Source of the DNA: an uncultured Eubacteriales bacterium
GTDB taxonomy: Bacteria; Bacillota; Clostridia; Oscillospirales; Acutalibacteraceae
Length of the DNA stretch: 31,285 nt
Assembly (NCBI GenBank): GCA_934444365.1
Contig: CAKSCM010000017.1
Span: 1-31,285, forward strand
Direction: 5' to 3'
Shown here: piece by piece, positions 13,159 through 21,802 of the stretch
Position numbering within the stretch: the stretch's first letter is position 1
How the letters are laid out: each line of letters starts with the position of its first letter
Notes under the pieces: model-generated
Databases searched by the model: none
Seen by the model: only the letters and a program-made list of their open reading frames with translations
Told to the model about the DNA's origin: nothing
Program-made: the position numbers and the translations under genes

Positions 13159-15026
13159 GTTTATTGCAGTTAACCGAGCTTTTCAGACGCCGCAAAGAAC
13201 CGGCGGCTATACAGGACCCGGAGGTTTCACGGGAGCCGGCGGCGATACCGGGGGGCTCCGAGTGGACGGGAAGCGTGCCGGCTGTTGAGGTCGAGACCGT
13301 AATAGGCCGAAAGGAAATCGGCGAAGCCATTACGGTGCTTAAAAAATATAAAGAGGGCAAAGCAAACCTCGAAAGCAGAATCGTTAAGGATGAAGAGTGG
13401 TACAAAGCGCGGCAATGGCGCGTTATGCCGCATAAAAAGTCACAGGTAGAGCCGGCCTCGGCATGGCTGTTTAACTCAATAGCCAACAAACACGCCGACG
13501 CTATGGATAATTTCCCGACGGTTAATGTGTTGCCGAGAGAAGCCGGGGATGTGTCGGAAGCAAAAGTCCTTTCTTCGATTCTGCCGGTGGTGTTTGACGA
13601 GTGCGATTTTGAAGGAGCATATTCGGCGGCATGGATGCAGAAGCTTAAAAGCGGTACCGGTGTGTATGGGGTGTTCTGGGACGCCCAGGCGCTCGGAGGG
13701 CTCGGGAGTATCGTAATAAAGCGTTGCGATCCCCTTAATTTGTTTTGGGAACCGGGAATCTCCGATATACAACAGTCAAGACATTTCTTTTCCATTGAGA
13801 TGAGGGATAACCAGTCGCTTATTGAGGCTTATCCCCAGCTTAAAGGTCGTATAGGCGGAACAATGCTTACGGTTTCTGAATATCTTTACGACGACGCGGT
13901 GGACACGACCGACAAAAGCATTGTCGTTGACTGGTATTACAAAAAGCGTATGTCAAACGGGCGTAATGTTTTGCATTACTGCAAATTCGTCGGAGATACG
14001 GTGCTTTATGCAAGCGAGAACGACCCAGCGCTTAAAGAGCGCGGTTGGTACGACCACGGAAGGTACCCTTTTGAATTCGATCCGCTTTTCCCGGTTGAGG
14101 GCTCGCCTTGCGGAATAGGCTACATAGATATTGCAAAGGACGCCCAGGAGTATATCGACCGGGGTAACCAGGCTATTTTGAAAAATATGCTTGTAAACGC
14201 AAGGCCGCGCTTTTTCGTGAGAAAAGATGGCGCTGTAAATATTGAGGAGTTTGCCGATCTTAACAACGACTTTGTTCATGTAGACGGCAACCTCGGGGAT
14301 GACACAATAAGACCCATTGCCTTTTCGAGTCTGTCCGACGTTTATGTGTCGGTTATCAACAACAAGATAGACGAGCTTAAAGAGGTTACCGGCAACCGGG
14401 ATATATCGACCGGCGGCACCACAAGCGGAGTAACGGCAGCGTCGGCAATAGCGGCCATGCAGGAGGCAGGCAGCAAACTCAGCCGCGACAACATTAAGGC
14501 TTCGTATCGGGTGTACAGGAAAATCGCGCTCGATGTTATAGAGCTTATACGACAATTTTACGATGTGCCGCGTTATTTTCGTGTTTTGGGCGAGGGCGGT
14601 GCAATGGATTTTATCAGTTATTCCAACAAAAATATTGCTTTACAGGAGCAGGGCTCCGACTTCGGGGTCGAAATGGGACAACGCTTTCCGCTGTTTGATG
14701 TGGAATTAACGGCGCAAAAAGCCTCGCCTTACAGTAAACTCAGCCAGAACGAGTTGGCGCTTGAGTTTTTCTCGAGAGGTTTCTTTAACCCTATGATGGC
14801 ACAGCAGGCGCTGCTTTGTCTCGACATAATGGATTTTGACCGCAAGGACATAATCATGCAGAAAATTGCGCAAAACGCAATGATGATACCGCAATTGCCG
14901 GCAATGCCCTCGAATGGACAGGGCGGAGCGATAAGCGGTGTAACGGACGAAGAACAGGGAGCCGGCGAAAGCACTGTTACAAAGAACGCGAGGCAGAGGG
15001 TAGCCGATTCTGCCTCGCCGACATGA
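13155..15026 (+). CDS. Portal protein
   Basis: This 623-residue protein lies directly after the terminase and resembles P22-type (podoviral) portals. Recognisable segments are EEWYKARQW, ASAWLFNSIANKHADAMDNFPTVNVLPRE, CDPLNLFWEPG and GNRDISTGGTTSGVTAASAIAAMQEAG, the last being the long-helix/crown region. The twelve-subunit ring forms the DNA channel of the head and docks the terminase. The N-terminal 40 residues are proline- and glutamate-rich and probably flexible. The gene is coupled to both neighbours by ATGA overlaps. The C-terminus is glycine-rich and polar, as is common for portal barrel ends. Confidence 0.85.
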   Translation: MSLLQLTELFRRRKEPAAIQDPEVSREPAAIPGGSEWTGSVPAVEVETVIGRKEIGEAITVLKKYKEGKANLESRIVKDEEWYKARQWRVMPHKKSQVEPASAWLFNSIANKHADAMDNFPTVNVLPREAGDVSEAKVLSSILPVVFDECDFEGAYSAAWMQKLKSGTGVYGVFWDAQALGGLGSIVIKRCDPLNLFWEPGISDIQQSRHFFSIEMRDNQSLIEAYPQLKGRIGGTMLTVSEYLYDDAVDTTDKSIVVDWYYKKRMSNGRNVLHYCKFVGDTVLYASENDPALKERGWYDHGRYPFEFDPLFPVEGSPCGIGYIDIAKDAQEYIDRGNQAILKNMLVNARPRFFVRKDGAVNIEEFADLNNDFVHVDGNLGDDTIRPIAFSSLSDVYVSVINNKIDELKEVTGNRDISTGGTTSGVTAASAIAAMQEAGSKLSRDNIKASYRVYRKIALDVIELIRQFYDVPRYFRVLGEGGAMDFISYSNKNIALQEQGSDFGVEMGQRFPLFDVELTAQKASPYSKLSQNELALEFFSRGFFNPMMAQQALLCLDIMDFDRKDIIMQKIAQNAMMIPQLPAMPSNGQGGAISGVTDEEQGAGESTVTKNARQRVADSASPT

Positions 15027-15358
15027 TTGATATAGAACTGTGCCGCGAGGGAAACGAGTGGACCGTGAGTGTTACGGGACATTCGGGTGCGGCACAGAAG
15101 GGACAAGACATTTTGTGTGCGGCAGTATCCGTACTTACCCAGACGTTGGGGGTGGCTGTTCTTTCTTCAATCGCTTCGGGTAGAATTGAAGAAAGCGGAA
15201 CGGTGGCGCTCAAAGACGGGTTTGCGCTGATTAATGCAAGGGCAAAAAAAGCAAATGTTAACGAGGTCGGCGCGTTGTTCGGATTTGCCGCAACGGGGTA
15301 CAAGCTGCTCGGTGAACATTATCCCGAGCATATACACGTTACCGAGAACGGTTATTAA
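15023..15358 (+). CDS. prp: Prp-type ribosomal-processing cysteine protease
   Basis: The 111-residue product has the Prp catalytic pair: H20 in VTGHSGAA and C32 in GQDILCAAVS, spaced as in the Bacillota protease. The host enzyme trims the N-terminal extension of ribosomal protein L27, and in phage 80-alpha it also cuts capsid and scaffold proteins. Here the phage carries its own copy, coupled to the portal gene. The next two genes, scaffold and capsid, start with matching cleavage motifs. It is therefore probably the prohead maturation protease, acting in the cytoplasm or inside the prohead. Confidence 0.85.
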   Translation: MIDIELCREGNEWTVSVTGHSGAAQKGQDILCAAVSVLTQTLGVAVLSSIASGRIEESGTVALKDGFALINARAKKANVNEVGALFGFAATGYKLLGEHYPEHIHVTENGY

Positions 15359-15446
15359 GGGGCTTACCCTTTTTAAATAACGGATTCGCCCACCTTACGG
15401 GTAGAAAAAATATGGTTTCGTCCACCAAAAGGACAGAGGAGTTTTT
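15359..15446 (+). other. Short intergenic leader before the scaffold gene
   Basis: The 88 bases contain a scaffold ribosome binding site (GAGGAG) near the end. I see no convincing promoter or terminator in the rest. Confidence 0.4.
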
Positions 15447-16349
15447 ATGAATATGTTTGAAATTTTCCCTTTTGATCTGCAGATGTTTGCAGACGGTGGG
15501 GAGGGCGGCACAGCTGCCGCCGGAGACGGCGAGAGCTCGGATGTTTTGAGCGAAGGCGAAGAAACCTCAGGAGCGACACAGGAAAGTAATAATAACGCTT
15601 CAACCGCCGGGGAGCAGGAAGAAAAGCCTGAGAAAAGCCGCGAGGAAGTATTCCGCGAGCTTATTCGGGGCGAATACAAAGATTTGTATCAAGCACAAAT
15701 CGAAAAGACAATCGGAAAAAGGTTAAAGAACACGCAAGCGGCGGCCGATCGCTACAATGCGCTGCTTCCGTCCCTGCAAATGCTCGGGGAGAAGTACAAG
15801 GTGGATATCAATGACACCGACGCTTTCAGCCGGGCTGTTGAGGATGACGACGGAGTATACGAGGCCGAGGCTTTAAAACAGGGTAAACAGGTCGAGGAGA
15901 TCAAAGAGGCGGAGAAATTCCGCCGGCGTTATGAAAATCTCAGAAGGGAAGTCGACGCCAAACAGGAGCGCGAGAAAACCGAAAGACTTTATAACACATG
16001 GATGTCCGACGGCGAAAAGCTGAAAGAAATTTACCCTTCGTTTAACATTGAAGCCGAGCTTGCCGATGAGCGTTTCGCGGCGTTGCTCAGAACACCGGGT
16101 ATTGATATGCGTACCGCTTATGAAGTGGTGCACCACGACGAGATTTTGCCGGCGGCAATGCAATTCGCCGCCAAGAAGGCCGAGGAAAAGGTAGCTAATT
16201 CGGTGGCCGCCAACAGGGGCAGGCCGGCCGAAAACGGAGCCGGAGAAACGGCCGGCATTATATCAAAGGTGAGCGTTGCACAGCTTACACGGCAGCAGCG
16301 CGAGGACTTGGCAAAGCGCGCGGCTCGCGGTGAACGCATAGAGCTTTAA
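15447..16349 (+). CDS. Capsid scaffolding protein with Prp cleavage motif
   Basis: The 300-residue product is acidic, low in complexity at residues 16-65 and strongly helical after that (VEEIKEAEKFRRRYENLRREVD), as in head scaffolds. It sits in the standard place between portal/protease and capsid. The N-terminus contains FDLQMFADGG; cleavage by Prp is predicted between F14 and A15. The C-terminal 30 residues (VAQLTRQQREDLAKRAARGERIEL) are basic and helical, like capsid-binding ends of known scaffolds. The start is ATG 15447 behind GAGGAG. Confidence 0.8.
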   Translation: MNMFEIFPFDLQMFADGGEGGTAAAGDGESSDVLSEGEETSGATQESNNNASTAGEQEEKPEKSREEVFRELIRGEYKDLYQAQIEKTIGKRLKNTQAAADRYNALLPSLQMLGEKYKVDINDTDAFSRAVEDDDGVYEAEALKQGKQVEEIKEAEKFRRRYENLRREVDAKQEREKTERLYNTWMSDGEKLKEIYPSFNIEAELADERFAALLRTPGIDMRTAYEVVHHDEILPAAMQFAAKKAEEKVANSVAANRGRPAENGAGETAGIISKVSVAQLTRQQREDLAKRAARGERIEL

Positions 16350-16355
16350 TCCTTT

Positions 16356-16407
16356 TTGTGATTGTCTCCGAAAAAAACAAAATTTCAAAATTAAGGAGAC
16401 AAAACAA
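16356..16407 (+). promoter_or_regulatory. Inverted repeat sequestering the capsid ribosome binding site
   Basis: TTGTCTCC (16362-16369) is perfectly complementary to GGAGACAA (16395-16402), which contains the capsid gene's AAGGAG site. Across a small internal loop, TTGT (16356-16359) can pair with ACAA (16404-16407), reaching the first base of the start codon. The 25-base loop is A-rich. In mRNA this hairpin would hide the ribosome binding site and could control capsid synthesis. Confidence 0.6.
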
Positions 16408-17639
16408 TGAAAGAACTTTTTTACTTTAATCTTCAGCAGTTTGCTGACGCAAACACCAACGTAACCACTGACTCAGGTATGTCGGTTGAGATGAAAACCT
16501 ACTACGATAAGTATCTTATCGACATGACCGAGCCGAAGCTTGTCCACGACCAGTTCGGACAGAAAAAGCCGATACCTAAAAACGGCGGCAAAAAGATAGA
16601 ATTCCGCAAGTACACTCCGTACCCGAAGGCGCTGACTCCTCTTACAGAGGGTATAACGCCCGACGGCCGGAAGATGGAGGTTACCAATCTTGAGGCCGAG
16701 GTCGAGCAGTACGGAGATTACACGACCATGTCCGATGTGCTTGATCTTACCGCTATTGACGACAACATCGTACAGGCGACCAAGCTTAACGGCGCACAGG
16801 CCGGAAAAACCCTTGACACCGTTGTAAGGGATAAGATCAATGCCGGTACATACGTACAGTATTGTCCGAAGGTTTCGGGGAGTACCGTAACCGAGGTTAC
16901 CTCGCGCGGCGATCTTGATAAAACCGCCGAGCTTACCACCGATGTGGTCGACACGGTTGTTGCACAGCTTCGCGCCGTAGACGCGCCGACCGATCAGAGC
17001 GGTTATTACACCGCAATAATCCATCCGTATGCAGCCTACAGCCTTATGCGAGACCCCAACTGGCGTAAGCCTCATGAGTACGTCGACACGGAGCACCTTT
17101 ACCGTGGCGAGATGGGAGAATACGGCGGTGTCCGCTTTGTTCAGACGAGCGAGGCGAAAATTTTTAAGGGCGAGAACCTTTTCGGTGATCAGGAATATCT
17201 GACTGTTGGTACGGCAAATTCTACTGCCTCAAAGAGCGTTACGGTAAGTGATCTTCTCACTACAAACGATCTTGTCGGTCGGCTGGTGAAAATAGGCTCT
17301 ACTGTGGCTAAGATAACCGCACAGACCGGTCCTTCGCTTACCCTTGACACTGCCGTTACATGTGCAGTGGGTGACAAGATATATCCGGCCGAGGGCGGCG
17401 CGAATAACATCGCGGTGTTTTCCACCCTTATATTCGGTGATGATGCCTACGGCACTACCGAGGTGGAAGGCGGCGGCCTGCAGGTGATTGTAAAGCCTTT
17501 GGGCTATGGTGAGGATCCCCTCAATCAGAGGGCAAGCGTGGGCTGGAAAGCTCTCAAAACCGCCGAGATACTCGTTCAGCCGTATATCATCCGTATTGAA
17601 AGCTGCAATAAGTTCTCAACCACAGCAAAGGCCAACTAA
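16407..17639 (+). CDS. Major capsid protein, N4-gp56-like
   Basis: The 410-residue sequence matches N4-gp56-type major capsid proteins: MKTYYDKYLIDMTEPKLVHD, KIEFRKYTPYPKALTPLTEG, the YGDYTTMSDVLDLTAIDDN helix region, and the SGYYTAIIHPYAAYSLMRDP stretch of the HK97-like core. The N-terminus FYFNLQQFAD carries a Prp motif with predicted cleavage between F12 and A13, giving a mature protein of about 398 residues. Residues about 265-330 form a beta-rich insertion, possibly surface-exposed. It would be the most abundant virion protein, and hairpins lie on both sides of the gene. Confidence 0.9.
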   Translation: MKELFYFNLQQFADANTNVTTDSGMSVEMKTYYDKYLIDMTEPKLVHDQFGQKKPIPKNGGKKIEFRKYTPYPKALTPLTEGITPDGRKMEVTNLEAEVEQYGDYTTMSDVLDLTAIDDNIVQATKLNGAQAGKTLDTVVRDKINAGTYVQYCPKVSGSTVTEVTSRGDLDKTAELTTDVVDTVVAQLRAVDAPTDQSGYYTAIIHPYAAYSLMRDPNWRKPHEYVDTEHLYRGEMGEYGGVRFVQTSEAKIFKGENLFGDQEYLTVGTANSTASKSVTVSDLLTTNDLVGRLVKIGSTVAKITAQTGPSLTLDTAVTCAVGDKIYPAEGGANNIAVFSTLIFGDDAYGTTEVEGGGLQVIVKPLGYGEDPLNQRASVGWKALKTAEILVQPYIIRIESCNKFSTTAKAN

Positions 17640-17650
17640 ATTTAATACGA

Positions 17651-17685
17651 CTTGCCGGGGTGGGTTTTAAACTCTCCTCGGCAAG
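17651..17685 (+). other. RNA hairpin after the capsid gene
   Basis: CTTGCCGGGG (17651-17660) pairs with CCTCGGCAAG (17676-17685), ten pairs with one wobble around a 15-base loop. No T run follows, so it is more likely an mRNA stabiliser or processing site protecting the capsid transcript than a terminator. Confidence 0.55.
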
Positions 17686-17704
17686 ACCGGAAGGAGAAAA
17701 AACT

Positions 17705-17938
17705 ATGGCAACGGCAAAAGAAAAAGTAAATGTTCCCGAAATCCATGAGGAGCACGAAGAACGCGTTATCGTGAGACTTCCCCGGAAAAAGGGGGAGGAG
17801 GTTGTCGACGTGTGTATAAACGGTGTTGTTACCCTCATTAAACGCGGCGAAGATGTAGAGGTGCCGCTGAACGTGGCGCTTGTGCTCGACAGTGCAGATC
17901 GCGTAAACAGCGAAGTCGACGCGATCATAAGGAGATAA
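17705..17938 (+). CDS. Small head-associated protein, 77 aa
   Basis: The start is ATG 17705, behind GGAAGGAG; an upstream GTG at 17660 would start inside the hairpin. The product has a lysine- and glutamate-rich N-terminus and a compact beta core: EVVDVCINGVVTLIKRGEDVEVPLNVALVL. Small proteins with this 'V.ING....I.RG..V.VP..VA..L' pattern commonly follow capsid genes in Bacillota phages. I do not know the exact role; a head accessory or connector function is inferred from position. Confidence 0.6.
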   Translation: MATAKEKVNVPEIHEEHEERVIVRLPRKKGEEVVDVCINGVVTLIKRGEDVEVPLNVALVLDSADRVNSEVDAIIRR

Positions 17939-17954
17939 GGGCATAAACCGATTA

Positions 17955-17985
17955 AAAGGGGAGATTTTTTCTCCCCTTTGTTTTT
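17955..17985 (+). terminator. Intrinsic terminator inside the head operon
   Basis: AAAGGGGAGA (17955-17964) pairs perfectly with TCTCCCCTTT (17970-17979) around five T residues and is followed by GTTTTT. It lies between two head genes on the same strand and would partly stop transcription after the capsid genes. Confidence 0.85.
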
Positions 17986-18001
17986 GAAAGGAGAGAAGGA
18001 A

Positions 18002-18370
18002 ATGACACTTCGAGAGGCGATAAGCGAGGTCGACGAGCTTTATCCGAACAGCTATAACGACGGACATAAGGTGCGCTGGCTGTCCGAACTCGACGGGAAC
18101 ATCCGCAAAAAAATAATAGATACACACGAAGGTGCACCCGAAACGCCATTTACCGGGTACACCATTAATAGCCTTGACGAGCAGCTTATAGTTCCGTTTC
18201 CCTTCGAGTCGATATACCGTTGGTGGCTCATAGCCCAAATAGATATAACCGACGGCGAGGTAAACAGATACAACAACGATATAGCGCTGTACAACAAGGC
18301 ATACAGCGAATTCTGGAACGATTACAACGCCGGGCACATGCCGATCGGCGAAAACATAAATTATTTTTAA
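18002..18370 (+). CDS. Probable head-tail adaptor protein, 122 aa
   Basis: The start is ATG 18002, behind GAAAGGAGAGAAGGAA, just past the terminator. The sequence begins with helices (LREAISEVDELYPNSYNDGHKVRWLSELD), has a beta hairpin around FTGYTINSLDEQLIVPFPFESIYRWWLIAQID, and ends in a helix rich in asparagine and tyrosine. Size, helical layout and position right after the head genes suit an adaptor that seats on the portal. I recognise the general pattern but not a named family, so the call is positional. Confidence 0.55.
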   Translation: MTLREAISEVDELYPNSYNDGHKVRWLSELDGNIRKKIIDTHEGAPETPFTGYTINSLDEQLIVPFPFESIYRWWLIAQIDITDGEVNRYNNDIALYNKAYSEFWNDYNAGHMPIGENINYF

Positions 18371-18388
18371 AAACAGGGGGTGACGGGC

Positions 18389-20284
18389 TTGCTTTTGCCG
18401 TATCTCGACAATGAAAACACAAAGGAAACAACGGTTTCCGCCTTTAAAGGATATAACCATAATCCGGTTATACCGGAAGACGAATTTTTTGATACCTGCA
18501 ATATGAGCAATGATCTGTATCCCGTGCTTGGTGTAAGAAATAAAAAATACACATGCATTGCCGGTGCAGCGGATAAAAAGCCGCAAGGTATGTTACGCAT
18601 GCCCGGAGATACCTCGTCGGAGGAATTTGTTTACTACATAGAGGGCGGACATCTTTATGTTAACGGCACGAAGGTAGAGACGATATCCTTCACTTGCGAT
18701 TCGACATCAAGCGACTACTACAAGCAAATGGCCTACATGAACGGGTACATTGTCGTCATGCCGGACAAAAAGTATATAAGCACACTTGACTTTTCTGATC
18801 GCGGCGATATAGAAAACTTTTTTACGCTGCCGCTTAGCACAACAACCGAAACGTACAAGGTCAAGGGCGAAATATGCGTATTAAACGATAAGGATTTTTC
18901 GGCAATACCGAGCAGCTCCGTATCTTCGAAGACGGCTCCGCTGAGCCCGAAGGACGGGGATTACTGGATAGACACGTCACAGCACGTAGCAAGGCTTAAA
19001 AAATACAGTTCGGCGCTCGGTGCGTGGAGTATACAGGCCAATACCTACGTAAAGCTGACCGCGACATACACCGACGCTGCCGGCAGCACGCACAAGCTAT
19101 CAGACGGATTTTCGGTCGGTGATGTTGTGGATATATCCGGAGTGGTGGCGGCTCATGCGTGGATGCAGGATATAGGCGGCGGAAAAGGCGTGTATATTTA
19201 CGGTATCGACGAAACGGCCGGCAGTATAGTTGTTGCCGGGATAATGACAATGGGTTCATTTGAGCAAAAAAACCTGTCGGAAATTCCGGCTATTGTGGTT
19301 AAGCGGACCATGCCGAAGATGGACTTCGTTTTTTCATCGGGCAATCGCCTTTGGGGGTGCAGATACGGCACCGGAAACAACGGCGAAACGGTGAACGAGA
19401 TATATTGCTCGAAGTGGTCGGATTTTAAAAACTGGAACGTATACCAGGGGCTCAGCAGCGATGCCTGGGCGGCCGGAGTGGGCGTTCCGGGTAAATTTAC
19501 CGGGGCGGCGTTTTACGGCGGATATCCGACCTTTTTCAAGGAACATCACATGTTCAGGGTGGCCGGAAGCTCGGTTCCCTTTTCGGTGCAGACGAACACG
19601 GTTGACGGAGTGGCGCCGGGGTCCGAAGACTCCCTCGCAATAATCGACGGTGTGCTTTATTATCACGGGGCAGACGGGATATTTCGCTATGACGGCTCGC
19701 TTCCGGTCAATATTTCGTCCGATCTGGGGAGTGTGCGCTATAAAAACGCCGTCGGAGGACGGTACGGCAAGAAATACGCCGTTTCAATGCAGAACGCACA
19801 GTCGGGCGAGTGGTCGCTTTTTACATACGATACCGCGCGGCGCATATGGCAAAGGGTAGATAAAACCCACATGCTTATGTGTTCGAGCACGGGAAACAAC
19901 CTTTATTACTTTGACGCTGCAAATAAGGCCCTTGTTTCGCTTTTAAAGCCGGTACAGTTTGTAAACGCCGTACGGGAGGGCGAATTTACATGGTGGGCAG
20001 AATCGGGCGTTATAACCCGTTCGACACCGGACAAAAAGTATTTGCACCGGCTTTCGCTCAGGCTCAACATTCCTCCGGGTGCTCGCTGTGCCGTGGATAT
20101 TGAATACGATTCAAGCGGCGTGTGGGAACAGCGAAGGGAGCTGACCGGGCGTGTTTTAAAAAGCTTTGACGTCCCGATCCGTCCGCGACGGTGCGATCAT
20201 TTCAGAATACGGATCAAAGGCACGGGGGATGTAAAGCTTTATTCAATTACCAAGAGTATAGAGGGAGGGTCTGGTCGTGAGTGA
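18389..20284 (+). CDS. Beta-rich tail/connector protein, probably stopper or nozzle
   Basis: I prefer the TTG at 18389 (MLLPYLDNENTKE), eight bases behind AGGGGG; the GTG at 18380 overlaps that site. The 631-residue protein is beta-rich with recurring blade-like segments, such as GNRLWGCRYG, GGYPTFFKEHHMFRVAGS, DGVLYYHGADGIFRYDGSLP and GKKYAVSMQN. This suggests a beta-propeller-like body, as in podoviral tail hub or nozzle proteins. It begins VSAFKGYNHNPVIPEDEFFDTCNMSNDLYP, a form shared by phage proteins near the portal. It probably closes the head and joins the tail; no enzymatic motif is visible. Confidence 0.6.
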   Translation: MLLPYLDNENTKETTVSAFKGYNHNPVIPEDEFFDTCNMSNDLYPVLGVRNKKYTCIAGAADKKPQGMLRMPGDTSSEEFVYYIEGGHLYVNGTKVETISFTCDSTSSDYYKQMAYMNGYIVVMPDKKYISTLDFSDRGDIENFFTLPLSTTTETYKVKGEICVLNDKDFSAIPSSSVSSKTAPLSPKDGDYWIDTSQHVARLKKYSSALGAWSIQANTYVKLTATYTDAAGSTHKLSDGFSVGDVVDISGVVAAHAWMQDIGGGKGVYIYGIDETAGSIVVAGIMTMGSFEQKNLSEIPAIVVKRTMPKMDFVFSSGNRLWGCRYGTGNNGETVNEIYCSKWSDFKNWNVYQGLSSDAWAAGVGVPGKFTGAAFYGGYPTFFKEHHMFRVAGSSVPFSVQTNTVDGVAPGSEDSLAIIDGVLYYHGADGIFRYDGSLPVNISSDLGSVRYKNAVGGRYGKKYAVSMQNAQSGEWSLFTYDTARRIWQRVDKTHMLMCSSTGNNLYYFDAANKALVSLLKPVQFVNAVREGEFTWWAESGVITRSTPDKKYLHRLSLRLNIPPGARCAVDIEYDSSGVWEQRRELTGRVLKSFDVPIRPRRCDHFRIRIKGTGDVKLYSITKSIEGGSGRE

Positions 20285-20768
20285 TGTTATTTATCCTTAT
20301 CCGCCGGAAATAGACAGAGGCGGCAATCTTTACGAACAAATACGCCTTTTAAGAACATGGGGGCGGACGCTTACCGACACGCTTAATATGCCTTCGAGTG
20401 CTCAAAGCGAGAAAAAGGAGCAAAAAGCACCCGAGACCGAGGATATTATACAGGCCTCGGAAGACACGGTTTTTACATCCTCAGAGGGACTTGGCGAGGG
20501 CGAGGAAGCCTGGGCGAAAACACAGGGCGCGAATATAGGCAAGGTCTCGCAAAACAGGCTGTTTATCGCCGCCGTTGAGGGCGGTTATCCCGTTGTTTGT
20601 GCCCGGTGCGGTAACAAGATATACGGCAGTTTAAAGACCGATACAGACGAAATCTCGGTCGAATTGACCTATTCCACATCGAACTACACAAGCACCAAGC
20701 TGACGGTAAATAAATGCCGCGTGAATTCCACGGCGGCAAAGATAACGGAATTATACATAGGGGGTTAA
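20277..20768 (+). CDS. Small structural-region protein, 163 aa
   Basis: Translation starts at GTG 20277, overlapping the previous gene by eight bases and preceded by GGAGGG. The N-terminus is short and aromatic (YPYPPEIDRGGNLYEQIRLLRTWG), a linker of about residues 40-85 is glutamate-rich, and the C-terminal half is beta-rich (FIAAVEGGYPVVCARCGNKI then ELTYSTSNYTSTKLTVNKC). A CARC pair could bind a metal. No family is recognised; by position it is a minor tail or connector protein. Confidence 0.55.
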   Translation: MSDVIYPYPPEIDRGGNLYEQIRLLRTWGRTLTDTLNMPSSAQSEKKEQKAPETEDIIQASEDTVFTSSEGLGEGEEAWAKTQGANIGKVSQNRLFIAAVEGGYPVVCARCGNKIYGSLKTDTDEISVELTYSTSNYTSTKLTVNKCRVNSTAAKITELYIGG

Positions 20769-20771
20769 AAA

Positions 20772-21764
20772 ATGGCACGCATAAAAACCAAGGACGGATA
20801 CGAATACAACGATTTTCAAAAGAGCAATCGGTCGCTTTCTCTCGGCAAACAGCTCGAAAGCGCCGAAAAAAACATGCCGAAAATACAGGATTACGACAAA
20901 AAGTATGCTTCTATGGCCGACGACGCCATGAACAGGATTTTAAACCGCAAGGATTTTGAATACGACATGAACGCCGACGCGCTTTACAACCAGTACAAGG
21001 ATCAGTATATAAGGAGCGGAAAACGCGCCATGCAGGACACTATTGCGGCGAACAACCAGGCGGCCGGAGCGTATGGCAATACATACGGCGTTACGGCGGC
21101 TTCACAGGCCTACCAGAACTATCTTTTGGGGCTTAACGATAAAATCCCCGAGCTTTATGCCTTGGCCGAAAGCCGGTACAACAAAGAGGGCGAGGACCTT
21201 TACAACAAATACGGGCTGCTCAGCGGCCGGGATGAGACCGAATACGGTCGTCAGGGCGATCTTGTCTCACAGGCACAGAATGACCGGAACTACTACTACA
21301 ATGCCGAGGCGGACAGCTATAACAGGGATTACAACGCCTGGGGCAATGACCGTGACTTCGGTTACAACGGTTACCGCAACGACATAAGCGACAACCAGTG
21401 GCAAAGCCAGTTTGACGAGAGCAAACGCCAGTACGACACAAGCCTCGCCGAGCAGCAGCGTCAATACGACACCAACCTTGCCGAAGAAAGACGGCAGTAT
21501 GACAGCAATTTGAGCTATCAAAGAGAAAAGGCCGCTTACGACAACGCAATTGCGCTTATAAATGCCCAAGATAAAGATTCGGACACTAAAGCCAAAAAAG
21601 ACGCGACGGAAGAAATGTTTGAAACAGCACTGGAGAAATACCGGACGGGCGGCGATGTTGCACTTGATAGATATCTCAGTAAGTTTCCGGGGTATGACGT
21701 GGATAAGGTAATTGATTACGTTGTAAATTATGATGTCCCATCGCGGATATCTCCAACAAAATAA
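20772..21764 (+). CDS. Putative internal virion/ejection protein with hendecad repeats
   Basis: The 330-residue product has a helical N-terminal body with FEYDMNADALYNQYKDQYIRSGKRAMQD and AAGAYGNTYGVTAASQAYQNYL. I have seen this pattern in structural proteins of gut Bacillota podoviruses placed just before giant proteins. Residues 172-205 are rich in asparagine, aspartate and tyrosine. Residues 220-252 are three perfect 11-residue repeats, a long coiled coil. The C-terminal 70 residues are compact and helical. Its pairing with the following 2833-residue gene suggests both are carried inside the head or ejected with the DNA. This role is inferred. Confidence 0.6.
   Translation: MARIKTKDGYEYNDFQKSNRSLSLGKQLESAEKNMPKIQDYDKKYASMADDAMNRILNRKDFEYDMNADALYNQYKDQYIRSGKRAMQDTIAANNQAAGAYGNTYGVTAASQAYQNYLLGLNDKIPELYALAESRYNKEGEDLYNKYGLLSGRDETEYGRQGDLVSQAQNDRNYYYNAEADSYNRDYNAWGNDRDFGYNGYRNDISDNQWQSQFDESKRQYDTSLAEQQRQYDTNLAEERRQYDSNLSYQREKAAYDNAIALINAQDKDSDTKAKKDATEEMFETALEKYRTGGDVALDRYLSKFPGYDVDKVIDYVVNYDVPSRISPTK
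21429..21527 (+). repeat. Three 33-bp in-frame repeats coding hendecads
   Basis: Units at 21429, 21462 and 21495 code for QYDTSLAEQQR, QYDTNLAEERR and QYDSNLSYQRE. An 11-residue period favours a right-handed coiled coil. The DNA copies have diverged at synonymous sites. Confidence 0.85.
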
Positions 21765-21802
21765 AGCGATGTAACTGAAACGAAAGAAAAGGTGAGGCAA
21801 AA

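Noticed and set aside
17642..18586. 314-codon open frame on the - strand across several head genes
   Set aside because: It crosses two + strand genes, a hairpin and a terminator and has no recognisable domain; all credible genes are on the + strand.
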